64,000 nucleotides of DNA from CAZYSK01 sp964649415. GTDB lineage: Bacteria; Chloroflexota; Anaerolineae; B4-G1. The stretch is from the NCBI GenBank assembly GCA_964649415.1, contig CAZYSK010000008.1, positions 62,001 to 126,000 of the forward strand, in the 5' to 3' direction. Positions 1 to 8,254 of this stretch are shown in pieces. The notes under the pieces are model-generated. The model did no database searches. It saw only the letters and a list, made by a program, of their open reading frames with translations, and had not been told where the DNA came from. Within the stretch, counting starts at the first letter, position 1. Each line of letters starts with the position of its first letter. The position numbers were made by a program, and so were the translations under genes.

Positions 1-2921
1 ATATCCGTCAGCGCGACCCACCGCACGTCGGTCTTGTTCCCGTTCTCCTGGGGCACGACGTAGGCCACGTATTGATCGTCCACAGAGCCGCTGTACACGC
101 CTACCTTCGCCCCCAGCTTGCGGTCAGCATACGTCTCGTGCGGACCCCGCCCGTACCAGGTGAAGCGGTTGTACCGCCCCGGCAGACGCATCTGGAGGCC
201 AACCCGGGGCAAGGGGGGCATTTCGCTGGCCGGCACAATGTGCGCGTCAACTAGCACGTCGCCGCTGCCGTATATGGTATACATGTAATCGCACTCGAAG
301 CACGCCGTATGCCGGGGCGCTGCCGCCGCACTCACCGAGTGCACACCAACCCGGACGACCTGCGGGCTGATCCGGGCAACCTCGATCGCGTCCACCGCCT
401 CGTGCAGCCGATCCAGCCCGGCCTTGCGCCAGAGAATCACCGCCCTCTTGGCGTCGTTCTCCGTGGGCGCACGCCAGACGTTGAGCGCGGGGCCTTGCAG
501 GACCACGTCCTGTCCCGCGTACTGCCAGGTGGCGATGCGGCCGGCTGCCTTGTCAAAGACCAGGCGGAAGCCATCTCCCTGCACGGCGATCTCCGTCTCG
601 GATTCCTCCATCTGCAAGGCCGGCATATCACTAATCTTGGTTGGCAGGACGGCGGGAACGTCAAACGGCATCTTGAATTGCGCCCAGGCCACTTCGTGCC
701 CGCGCCCGGCCCACAGCGCGTCCTCGGCCAGGGTGAAGCGCACCGTCAGCCAGTATTCGGCACCTGGCTTCACCGCCGGCTCCTGAAACCCCACCGTCAC
801 AATCTCACTCTCGCCGGCCGGCGTGTCCAGCCTGGGCAATTCCCCTGACTGAAGCACCTCGCCATCGGCCGACAACGCCCACGATACGTCCAGCCCGCTC
901 AGGTCGGAGAAGCAGTACCTGTTGATGACCCGCAGCTTCCCAGCCGCCAGGTCCACTGGCTCGACGCGTACCGGCTCCGCGATCTTCTTGTGTTCCCACA
1001 GCGCGGGGTGTGGCACGTGGTCGGCCCCGATGATGCCGTTGATGCAGAAGCTGCCATCGTTCGGCTCGTCCCCGAAATCGCCGCCGTAGGCGAACCACTC
1101 TACGGACGCACGATCAATGTCCGCACCGCCGTCTGTAAACCGCCGGATGGACTGGTCCGCCCAGTCCCAGATGAAGCCGCCCTGGAACCTCGGATACGCC
1201 TCGACCGCGTCCCAGTACTCCTTCAGGTTGCCGGTGCTGTTGCCCATCGAGTGGGCGTATTCACACATGATGAACGGACGGCTCTCCCCCGGCGTCTGTG
1301 ACATCTCGATGGTCCTGTCGACCGAGGGGTACATCACGCTCACTATGTCTATCTCCGGCGCGGTCTCGGCCCCCTTGTAAACGTGCTGCGACGTGGCGCT
1401 CTCGTAGTGCACCGGGCGCGCAGGGTCATGTGCGTGGATCCACTCGGCCAGCGCGGTGTGGTTGGGCCCGTAGCCCGACTCGTTGCCCAGCGACCAAATG
1501 AGCACGCAAGGGTGGTTCTTGTCACGCTCCACCATCCCCGTGCATCGCTCCATAAACGCGGGAAGCCATTCGGGGTCTTTGGTCGGCCTGTCCCAAACAC
1601 CGTGGCTCTCGATATTCGCCTCGTCGATGACGTAAAGCCCGTACTGATCGCACAGATCATACCACCGGGGATCGTCGGGATAGTGGCAGGTACGCACCGC
1701 GTTGACGTTGAACTGCTTCATCAGCTTGATGTCCTCGATCATCGACTCGACAGTGACGAAATGGCCGGTGTCGGGATCGTGCTCGTGCCGGTTCACACCC
1801 TTGAACAGGACAGGCACACCGTTGACGTGGACCTGGCCATCCTTGATCTCGACCTTGCGGAAACCCACCCGGCAGCTCTCGACCTCCACGACCTCGCCCG
1901 CCGCGTCTCTCAGCGTGATCAACAGCGTGTACAGGTACGGCTGCTCGTCCGACCACTTCTCGGGGTCCGCTATCGCCCCCTCCAGGTCCACCGTGATCTC
2001 TTGCCCGGCCTTGACCGTGCCCGCCTGGGTCGATTGGCTGACCTGCAGGTTCGCCTCACCGTCGAACAGCTTGACCTCCACGCTGTAGCCCAGCGCATCC
2101 CGGTCGCCGAAATTGCGCACGTTGGCCTTCACCCTGAGCACGGCATCGCGGTACGCCTCGTCCAGATCCGTCCTGACCCAAAAATCGCGCACGTGCACCT
2201 GCGGCGCCGACCACAGGTAGACGTCCCGGAAGATGCCGCTCAGTCGCCAGAAGTCCTGATCCTCCAGGTAGCTGCCATCGGACCAGCGATACACCCGCAG
2301 CGCCAGCGTATTCTCGCCAGCATGGAGATAGGGGGTGACGTCGAACTCGGCGGGCAGCCGGCTGTCCTGGCTGTAGCCCACCTGCTCCCCATTGACCCAC
2401 AGATGGAAAGCCGAGTCCACCCCATCGAACGTGAGGAAGATTCGGCGTCCGTCCCATTCCTCGGGCACCGTGAAGGTCCGGCGGTAGCACCCGGTGGGGT
2501 TATCGTCCGCCGGCACGCGTGGCATGTCGTCGGTGGGGAACGGGTACTGGACGTTGGTGTACATCGGCGTGCCGAACCCTTGCATCTGCCAATTCCCCGG
2601 CACGGCGATCTCGGCCCAGCCACTGGCACCGGAGGCGCGATCATGCCGCCAAGATGGCGGCGGTCCACCGGCAACGTCCGCGGACGCACGATCAACGTCC
2701 GCATAGTCCTCGCGGTAGAAACCCTCCGGCGCTGCCGCGGGATTCTGCGACCAGTGGAACGCCCAGTCGCCGTTCAGTAGCCTGAAGTAAGGGCTTGTCT
2801 CGCGGGCGACCGCCAGCGCCGTCGCTTCGTCGGCGAAATGCACCAACGTGGCGTGGGCGGGTTCTTTGTCTCGCTTCACGATTTGGAGGTTGTTCCAGTC
2901 ATTCGGTTGCTCACTCATCAT
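1..2921 (-). CDS. lacZ: beta-galactosidase, GH2 family (LacZ type), C-terminus beyond window edge
   Basis: Hydrolyses terminal beta-galactosides in the cytoplasm. The minus frame is open from ATG 2921 to base 1, giving about 973 codons without the end. Visible family marks are the N-terminal jelly-roll signature (VPGNWQMQG, then MYTNVQYPF), the central acid/base motif SLGNESGYG, the nucleophile motif FIMCEYAHSMGNS, and GGFIWDWADQS before YGGDFGD. A GGAGGA ribosome site lies 13-19 bases before tandem ATGs. The gene follows a sugar ABC operon on the same strand, which fits galactoside uptake and cleavage. Two in-frame insertions carrying a dispersed palindromic repeat (1103-1123 and 2645-2703) lengthen two surface loops compared with E. 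coli LacZ, recalled from memory. No catalytic motif is touched, so the enzyme is probably active. Confidence 0.95.
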   Translation of the reverse strand, partial: MMSEQPNDWNNLQIVKRDKEPAHATLVHFADEATALAVARETSPYFRLLNGDWAFHWSQNPAAAPEGFYREDYADVDRASADVAGGPPPSWRHDRASGASGWAEIAVPGNWQMQGFGTPMYTNVQYPFPTDDMPRVPADDNPTGCYRRTFTVPEEWDGRRIFLTFDGVDSAFHLWVNGEQVGYSQDSRLPAEFDVTPYLHAGENTLALRVYRWSDGSYLEDQDFWRLSGIFRDVYLWSAPQVHVRDFWVRTDLDEAYRDAVLRVKANVRNFGDRDALGYSVEVKLFDGEANLQVSQSTQAGTVKAGQEITVDLEGAIADPEKWSDEQPYLYTLLITLRDAAGEVVEVESCRVGFRKVEIKDGQVHVNGVPVLFKGVNRHEHDPDTGHFVTVESMIEDIKLMKQFNVNAVRTCHYPDDPRWYDLCDQYGLYVIDEANIESHGVWDRPTKDPEWLPAFMERCTGMVERDKNHPCVLIWSLGNESGYGPNHTALAEWIHAHDPARPVHYESATSQHVYKGAETAPEIDIVSVMYPSVDRTIEMSQTPGESRPFIMCEYAHSMGNSTGNLKEYWDAVEAYPRFQGGFIWDWADQSIRRFTDGGADIDRASVEWFAYGGDFGDEPNDGSFCINGIIGADHVPHPALWEHKKIAEPVRVEPVDLAAGKLRVINRYCFSDLSGLDVSWALSADGEVLQSGELPRLDTPAGESEIVTVGFQEPAVKPGAEYWLTVRFTLAEDALWAGRGHEVAWAQFKMPFDVPAVLPTKISDMPALQMEESETEIAVQGDGFRLVFDKAAGRIATWQYAGQDVVLQGPALNVWRAPTENDAKRAVILWRKAGLDRLHEAVDAIEVARISPQVVRVGVHSVSAAAAPRHTACFECDYMYTIYGSGDVLVDAHIVPASEMPPLPRVGLQMRLPGRYNRFTWYGRGPHETYADRKLGAKVGVYSGSVDDQYVAYVVPQENGNKTDVRWVALTD
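1103..1123. repeat. 21-bp palindromic repeat, copy inside lacZ
   Basis: Stem CGGACG, loop CACGATCAA, stem near CGTCCG, here with one change (ATGTCCG). In the lacZ frame it reads ADIDRASV, between WADQS and YGGDFGD. The E. coli loop there is about six residues shorter, so the unit looks inserted in frame. Confidence 0.75.
2645..2703. repeat. composite palindromic repeat inside lacZ N-terminal region
   Basis: Two hairpins lie side by side. One is GCCGCCA-aga-TGGCGGC (2645-2661). The other is the 21-bp unit with stem CGGACG/CGTCCG (2681-2701), preceded by the tail of another unit (2672-2680). In the lacZ frame the second part reads ADVDRASADV. It lies in a stretch of roughly 28 residues that E. 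coli LacZ lacks, just before VPGNWQMQG. Confidence 0.75.
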
Positions 2922-2986
2922 TTGGTCCCTCTCTCCTCCATAGATTCACTTCTGGACACAACTCAGAGTTCCAGTGGTAACCGTCC

Positions 2987-3018
2987 AGGTGACCGGCACT
3001 TGAACGTGCCGGTCACCT
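2987..3018. repeat. perfect inverted repeat between ABC permease and lacZ
   Basis: Arms AGGTGACCGGCAC (2987-2999) and its exact complement (3006-3018) enclose a 6-base loop. No T-run follows on the minus strand, so it is not a typical intrinsic terminator. The same arms recur at 42736-42833, also just downstream of the last permease gene of a sugar ABC operon. Confidence 0.8.
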
Positions 3019-3143
3019 CACGTGCTGTTTTTTCCTTATATCTGAACGCTTACCCTACTGCCGCCGACATCTCGTAGCGAAAAAGGGCACAGCGCAAGCT
3101 GTACCCATGTCACATGGCCTCGGTCGATAGCACAGAACACAAA

Positions 3144-4061
3144 CTAGCCTTTCAGCCCCGTCACCGAGATCCCCTCGATGAACGCGCGTTGGGTGAAGAA
3201 GAAAGCGATCACGATTGGCAAGGTGACAATCGTGCTCACTGCCATCAAGTAAGGATAGGCCAGCTCCAGAGCACCTAGCGAGTAGACGGTCTCTCGCAGG
3301 TACGCGACGCCCAGGGCAATCGGCCACAGATCTTGCTCGTTGAGATAGATCACTGGCCCTAAATACTCGTTCCAGGCCCACATAAACTGAAGTAGCGCGA
3401 CGACGGTCAAGGCCGGTTTTGCCAGAGGCAGGACGATGCGCCACATGATGCCAAATTCACTCGCACCATCAATGCGCGCTGCGTCGGACAGTTCTTCTGG
3501 AATGGTCCGGAAGAACTGCCGCAGCATGAAGATGAAATAGGGACTGCCGAGGAAGGCTGGCACGACCAGAGGACGGTAGCTGTTGATCCACCCCAGATTC
3601 TTGTAAGTAATGAAGAGCGGCACCATAGTGACCGCGAAAGGGATCATCATCGTCGCCACACAGAGAGAAAAGAGCAGGTCCCGCCCAGGCCAGCGCAGCC
3701 GTGCAAATCCATAGGCGACGATGGCCGACGACAGCGTAGCGCCCAATGTCGCAGGGAGGGCGAATCGAAATACGGTGTTCACCATGTAAAGATTGAAGTT
3801 GTAGCTACCCCACGCATCCGGGAAGTTCTCCCAGTGGGCCGGGTTCGGGATCCAGATCGGTGGAACGGTGTAAACTTGCGAGTCGTCCTTGAGCGCTGAA
3901 GTCACCATCCAGAAGAATGGCAATGTGAAGCTGATCGCGAGTATGATCAGCACAAGGTACTTGATGATCTCCGCGATCCACCCCGAAGGGCGCAACTTTC
4001 GCAGCCGGTTCGCCTGGCCCGATACCGTGGTAACAGAGTATGATGCTCTCTGAGCCGTCAT
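3144..4061 (-). CDS. sugar ABC transporter permease, MalG type
   Basis: 305 residues, inner-membrane subunit of a CUT1 carbohydrate importer. About six hydrophobic segments are visible, the first near residues 34-55 (VLIILAISFTLPFFWMV). The EAA loop that docks the ATPase reads EELSDAARIDGASEFGIMWR. The C-terminus FIEGISVTGLKG is typical of MalG-like permeases. It is the third gene of the operon, 27 bp after the MalF-type permease. No ATPase gene is linked, so a shared MsmK/MalK-like ATPase elsewhere is likely. With lacZ just downstream, a galactoside substrate is a reasonable guess. Confidence 0.93.
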   Translation of the reverse strand: MTAQRASYSVTTVSGQANRLRKLRPSGWIAEIIKYLVLIILAISFTLPFFWMVTSALKDDSQVYTVPPIWIPNPAHWENFPDAWGSYNFNLYMVNTVFRFALPATLGATLSSAIVAYGFARLRWPGRDLLFSLCVATMMIPFAVTMVPLFITYKNLGWINSYRPLVVPAFLGSPYFIFMLRQFFRTIPEELSDAARIDGASEFGIMWRIVLPLAKPALTVVALLQFMWAWNEYLGPVIYLNEQDLWPIALGVAYLRETVYSLGALELAYPYLMAVSTIVTLPIVIAFFFTQRAFIEGISVTGLKG

Positions 4062-4088
4062 GGGTATCTCCTATTTACCCTGCTAGGT

Positions 4089-5012
4089 CTATTCGCCACT
4101 GCCGTAGTAGACCCAACGAGCCGATGTCTTGAAAAGAACAACCGTGAGCACCACGATTGCGATGAACATCACCCAGGCCAAAGCGGATGCATAGCCCATG
4201 TGCAGCCATTCGAAAGCGTTGCGATACAGGTGCACCGCGAGAAACTCGGTCGCCTGGTTCGGCCCGCCGTCGGTGAGCAACCATGGTAACACGAAACTCT
4301 GGACGCCCCCGATGAAGCTCATGATCAGATTGAACAGAATGACGGGCGTACACAGGGGAACAGTGACGTTCCAGAACTTCTGCCAGGCATTGGCACCATC
4401 CACGGTGGCGGCCTCGTACAGCGAGCGCGGCACATCCTGCAGGCTGGCCAGGTAGATCACGACCTGGTTGCCTTGGACCCACATATGAATCAAGATCAGG
4501 GAGGGTTTTGCCAGTTGCGGGTTGGATAGGAAAGGGATTACCGGCAGACCCAATCCCTGGAGTGTGGAGTTGATCGCCCCATACTGAACGTTGAGCAGGT
4601 ATCGCCATACCATGGCCGTGACCACGACGGGCACAATGGAGGGAAAGAAGAACAGTGCGCGGAAGAACGGCCTGCCGGCAATACGGGTATTCAGCAGGTT
4701 GGCCATCAGGAAAGCGGAGATCACGCCCAGGGGTGCGCTAAGCCCTACGTAGTAGACCGTGTTATATACGGACTTGCCAAAGCGCGGATCTCGTGTGAAC
4801 ATCCGTACGTAATTCTCTACCCCCAAGAAGACAGGAGGGCGCATAAGATCGAAGCGATGAAAACTGTAGTAGATGGACGATAGCAGTGGGTAGACCGTAA
4901 ACACCAGGAAACTGATCAACCATGGGGACACGAAGAGCAAGCCCCAAAACAGGTAGCGGCGCGTCGCACGAGCACGTAACCGACCACGCCGTCCAGCGGC
5001 TGAAACAGACAT
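4089..5012 (-). CDS. sugar ABC transporter permease, MalF type
   Basis: 307 residues, partner of the following permease. A basic N-terminus is followed by YLFWGLLFVSPWLISFLVF and five more membrane segments. The EAA loop reads SLYEAATVDGANAWQKFWNV. It starts with ATG 5012 after AGGTGAGG. It is separated from the binding-protein gene by a strong hairpin (5056-5085), a layout repeated in the other two ABC operons of the window. The substrate cannot be read from sequence. Confidence 0.93.
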   Translation of the reverse strand: MSVSAAGRRGRLRARATRRYLFWGLLFVSPWLISFLVFTVYPLLSSIYYSFHRFDLMRPPVFLGVENYVRMFTRDPRFGKSVYNTVYYVGLSAPLGVISAFLMANLLNTRIAGRPFFRALFFFPSIVPVVVTAMVWRYLLNVQYGAINSTLQGLGLPVIPFLSNPQLAKPSLILIHMWVQGNQVVIYLASLQDVPRSLYEAATVDGANAWQKFWNVTVPLCTPVILFNLIMSFIGGVQSFVLPWLLTDGGPNQATEFLAVHLYRNAFEWLHMGYASALAWVMFIAIVVLTVVLFKTSARWVYYGSGE

Positions 5013-5055
5013 AGGCTCACCTCCTCACCTCAGCTCGTAGAAATCTCGCAATTGA

Positions 5056-5085
5056 GGTGCCCGGCCCTTGGAAGAGCCGGGCACC
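5056..5085 (-). promoter_or_regulatory. intergenic hairpin between binding protein and permeases
   Basis: GGTGCCCGGC and GCCGGGCACC form a perfect 10-bp stem with a 10-base loop. No T-run follows. The position matches the mRNA-stabilising hairpin known from malE-malF, where the binding protein is made in excess over the permeases. Confidence 0.7.
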
Positions 5086-5154
5086 GGGATCGCTACTAAG
5101 CCAGAAAGACCTTACTCCTGCCCAGAGTTCCGACCCACCAGGCGTTCGTTTGAG

Positions 5155-6537
5155 CTAGAAGCCCTGCGCTTGCCACTCCGCCTCACAGCGGCTTTGGAAC
5201 TCGGCTGCTGCTTCGGCCGCCGTCATCTGCTCTCGATAGACTGCCTCGCGCAGCTCATTGTACTGGTTGCCGACAAAGCTCGTGATCGGGCAGCGGGCCG
5301 GAGAGGACCACTCGGTGGCCTGCTCCATGGAGTCGAAGTAGAACTGCAAGCCGGGGTACGCTGACGTATCTACCGTCTCCAGATAGGGAACCAACCCGGG
5401 CAACCAGCCCACGCCCTTGAAGATCAGGTCACAGGCCGCGTTCGTGTTCAAGAACTCGGCGATTCTGAACATGCCATCTGTGTTCTTGCCTTCCTTGAAC
5501 AAGATGACGTAGTGCCCGCCGGTTCCCTGGACCTTCGTGCCCTTGCGGCCCTCGGGCACGGGCGCCCATGTAGAGCGGTTGTATTCAGCGACTTCGGGCT
5601 TCTCGATCACAGTCTCGCCCGGATGCCAATACCCTTCGATGATCATGGCCTGCACCTCGACGTTGAACGAGCCGCCCCAGCCGCCCTGACCCTCTACCTG
5701 ACGCATACCGGCCATGTTGTCTGGGCCGGCGATCTTGTAGAACTCGCCCATGACATCCAGCGACTCGATCATCATGTCGTTGTCCAGATCGAACTCGCCC
5801 GTGTCCTCGTTGAACCAGTCCCAACCCCACGAGACCGGCGGATAGAAACCATCCTGAATGCCGATCTGCCCTCCCATGGCATCGTAGGGATCCAGCCCGA
5901 CCTGCTGCATGTTGCCGGCACTGTCGAACTTCGTGAGGGCCTCGTGCCAGACGAGACACTCCTCCCACGTAACAGGTGGGGCGTCGGGGTCAAGCCCGGC
6001 TTCCTCCACCATCCTGGCGTTGTAGTTCAGCCCATAGCGCAGAAAGCCCTCATCCGCCGGGACCCCGTACATGGTCCCTTTGTAGAAAGCATCCTTCCAG
6101 GTACCCTCGAGGTAATTCTCCTGCTTGACGATCGAGCTGGTCGCCACCATATCGTCAATGGGAAGCAGCACATCGCGCGCCATATAGTCGAGATACTGGA
6201 CGTTTGAAGCACCATCAGGGGGTGTTCCAGCGGCTACAGCGGTCAGTAGCGTTTCTGGAGCGTTAGGGATGGGCTTGAGCTCCAACGTGTCATCACCAAG
6301 GGCATCCTTGTACTCCTGCGTCGCCATCAGTCCATCTTCCCAAACCGGCAAGAAGTTGCCCCAAGAGAACCAGTATTGGATCACCTTACCTTCAGGTGCC
6401 GCGGGCTCCTCCACCGGCTCTGCGGGTTCCTCCGTTGGGGCTGGGGTTGGACCACCGCAAGCGGCCAGAGTGAGGCCCGCTGCGGTCAGAGCACTCATAC
6501 GCAAAAAATCGCGCCTGCTTAGCTTATTTTTCGCCAT
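5155..6537 (-). CDS. sugar ABC transporter substrate-binding lipoprotein
   Basis: 460 residues, extracellular solute-binding protein family 1. The start is ATG 6537 after AAGGAGGA. A longer upstream open frame to 6966 has no ribosome site and would bury the signal peptide. The N-terminus has a twin-arginine motif (SRRDFLR, residues 7-13) and a lipobox LAAC with Cys27, so it is exported, probably folded, and lipid-anchored. A Pro/Glu-rich linker (PTPAPTEEPAEPVEEP) leads into the binding domain. It is the first gene of the SBP-permease-permease operon and is transcribed away from the response regulator at 6977. Confidence 0.93.
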   Translation of the reverse strand: MAKNKLSRRDFLRMSALTAAGLTLAACGGPTPAPTEEPAEPVEEPAAPEGKVIQYWFSWGNFLPVWEDGLMATQEYKDALGDDTLELKPIPNAPETLLTAVAAGTPPDGASNVQYLDYMARDVLLPIDDMVATSSIVKQENYLEGTWKDAFYKGTMYGVPADEGFLRYGLNYNARMVEEAGLDPDAPPVTWEECLVWHEALTKFDSAGNMQQVGLDPYDAMGGQIGIQDGFYPPVSWGWDWFNEDTGEFDLDNDMMIESLDVMGEFYKIAGPDNMAGMRQVEGQGGWGGSFNVEVQAMIIEGYWHPGETVIEKPEVAEYNRSTWAPVPEGRKGTKVQGTGGHYVILFKEGKNTDGMFRIAEFLNTNAACDLIFKGVGWLPGLVPYLETVDTSAYPGLQFYFDSMEQATEWSSPARCPITSFVGNQYNELREAVYREQMTAAEAAAEFQSRCEAEWQAQGF

Positions 6538-6976
6538 TCCTCTGTCCTCCTTGAACTTTGACTTAACTCTCACAGTCTGGTAGACTGTACCTATGTGGAT
6601 TTGGGTCCACATGTATCTGGTGTAGAGGTCATCCTTCCTGCGCATTATGGGAAAGCATGTCCCAAGCGCTTGAGGCAGACCACAGTCCGCCGCTGGACCG
6701 TGGTCAAGCGAGAGCGCGCTGGGCTTCGTGCAACGGGAGTGGTGACCTCTACCCTCTTCCGCCTGCGTCGTTTCGAATACCCAACCACCTCCCTTCTGGT
6801 CCGTGCCCTCTTCCTTCGATTCTCGTCGCCTATCGGCACGGCAATCATGCCCGTCGGACAACGGGGAATAGACGCGTGGTATGGATCTGGCCCTTGTGGA
6901 TAGGACGATACAACGACGTTGCCAACAACTGTCACCTACTATATAATAACACAGAGTCTCCATCATGTAGGGCGGT
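6538..6976. promoter_or_regulatory. divergent control region, 439 bp, with two dyads
   Basis: The region separates the ABC operon (minus) from the response regulator (plus). In the leader of the ABC operon lie a 17-bp dyad ACAGTCT-ggt-AGACTGT (6572-6588) and a hairpin ATGTGGA-tttggg-TCCACAT (6593-6612). The first could be an operator. I see no clear -10 for the minus strand and no coding sequence. Confidence 0.5.
6919..6947 (+). promoter_or_regulatory. sigma70 promoter of the first regulator gene
   Basis: TTGCCA (6919-6924), a 17-base spacer and a perfect TATAAT (6942-6947) end 29 bases before the ATG at 6977. Confidence 0.7.
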
Positions 6977-8254
6977 ATGCGGTCAAAAAGCGGTCAAGAA
7001 CTGGACAGGTTAACGCGAGACGAGTTCCTGGAATACCTGCACAATGACTTGGGACATCTCTACGACGCTGCCCTCCTGAGACAGAGTCCCCTCGCTACCC
7101 TCGTGGGCGTGGCAGGTCGGTTCGACGCGTCTTCGGCGCTGCGCAGCATGCTGACCGAGGCCATCAAGTCGTTGAAACCGAGTGACGATGAGCCGTCCCA
7201 ATCCCGCGCCTGGCGGATCTATGACTCTCTCTTCTGCTGCTACGTACAGCGGTTGAGTCAGCAAGTAGTTGCAGACCAACTGGGCATCAGCGCCCGGCAG
7301 CTCAGGCGTGAGCAGCGTGCAGCCCTGGAAGTACTGGCTGATCGGCTCTGGACACAGTTCGACCTCGAGCGAAAGCCGCGCGAGGCCACAGATGTGCAAG
7401 AGAACACCCCCGCACAAGCTACAGCAGACAGGTCCACCGCAAGTGAAGAACTGGCCTGGCTGAAGGACGCCCCACTAGAAGAACCAACGGACCTAGGCCA
7501 GGCGCTGCTCGCCGTGCTCGACCTAGCTCGGCCGTTGGCCACCCAACATCGAGTCCGCCTGGAGACCAGAATGACTGGTACTCTCCCCGATCTGGCCGTG
7601 CATCCGGTTGCCCTGAAGCAGACGCTGCTTAATCTGCTCAGTGTAGCCATCCCTCAGTCGCTAGACAACCAGGTGTGCGTCTCGGCCAGGCTAGTGCGAT
7701 GGGATGTCGAGATCCAGGTACGGAGCGCAGAAGCCCCCTCGGAGGCCCCAGCGATTTCGGACGACGACGCAGCCAGCCTGGACATAGCTCACCAACTGAC
7801 CGAGTTGTGCCGGGGCTGGCTGACTGTCTCGCACGATGAAAGAGCTTTTAGCGCCACGCTAACCCTCCCCGCCCTGGAGCAGTTGCCGGTACTGGCCGTT
7901 GACGACAACGCCGATACCCTACAATTGCTGCGGCGCTACACCGCCGGCACGCGCTATCACCTCATCGGCACCCAAGACCCCGAACAGGTTCTGAGCCTGA
8001 CAGAGAAGTTCTCCCCTCAAGTCATCGTGCTAGACGTGATGATGCCCCAGGTGGATGGCTGGAGAGTGCTGGGACGGCTGCGGCAGCATCCTCGTACAAG
8101 CCATATCCCCATCGTCGTGTGCACCATTCTGGCACAGGAAGCATTGGCTCTTTCCCTGGGCGCCAGCGCCTTTATCCGCAAGCCCGTCACGCGACAGGTT
8201 TTGCTGGCAACCCTTGATCATCAGGTTGCACCGATGGGGACAATACCTGGCTGA
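6977..8254 (+). CDS. response regulator with N-terminal HTH, degenerate ATPase-like middle and C-terminal receiver
   Basis: 425 residues, cytoplasmic. The N-terminus holds a helical segment (LGHLYDAALLRQSPLATLVG). A sigma-region-4-like helix-turn-helix follows near residues 93-115 (QQVVADQLGISARQLRREQ). The middle (about 150-300) resembles a histidine-kinase ATPase remnant: an N-box-like KQTLLNLLSVA is present but no glycine boxes are. The C-terminal receiver is complete, with acidic pair VDDNAD, phospho-acceptor Asp353 (VLDVMMPQ) and Lys402 (KPVT). This order is the reverse of ordinary DNA-binding regulators. The last 68 bases overlap the convergent kinase gene. A paralogue lies at 46915. 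Likely role (inference): DNA-binding output for the neighbouring kinase, controlling the ABC operon. No good ribosome site is seen before this ATG. Confidence 0.85.
   Translation: MRSKSGQELDRLTRDEFLEYLHNDLGHLYDAALLRQSPLATLVGVAGRFDASSALRSMLTEAIKSLKPSDDEPSQSRAWRIYDSLFCCYVQRLSQQVVADQLGISARQLRREQRAALEVLADRLWTQFDLERKPREATDVQENTPAQATADRSTASEELAWLKDAPLEEPTDLGQALLAVLDLARPLATQHRVRLETRMTGTLPDLAVHPVALKQTLLNLLSVAIPQSLDNQVCVSARLVRWDVEIQVRSAEAPSEAPAISDDDAASLDIAHQLTELCRGWLTVSHDERAFSATLTLPALEQLPVLAVDDNADTLQLLRRYTAGTRYHLIGTQDPEQVLSLTEKFSPQVIVLDVMMPQVDGWRVLGRLRQHPRTSHIPIVVCTILAQEALALSLGASAFIRKPVTRQVLLATLDHQVAPMGTIPG

Noticed and set aside
1383..2780. Plus-strand open frame of 465 codons
   Set aside because: It is the antisense shadow of lacZ, whose family motifs are on the minus strand.
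6538..6966. N-terminal extension of the first binding protein
   Set aside because: It would bury the Tat/lipoprotein signal, has no ribosome site and covers the divergent promoter region.
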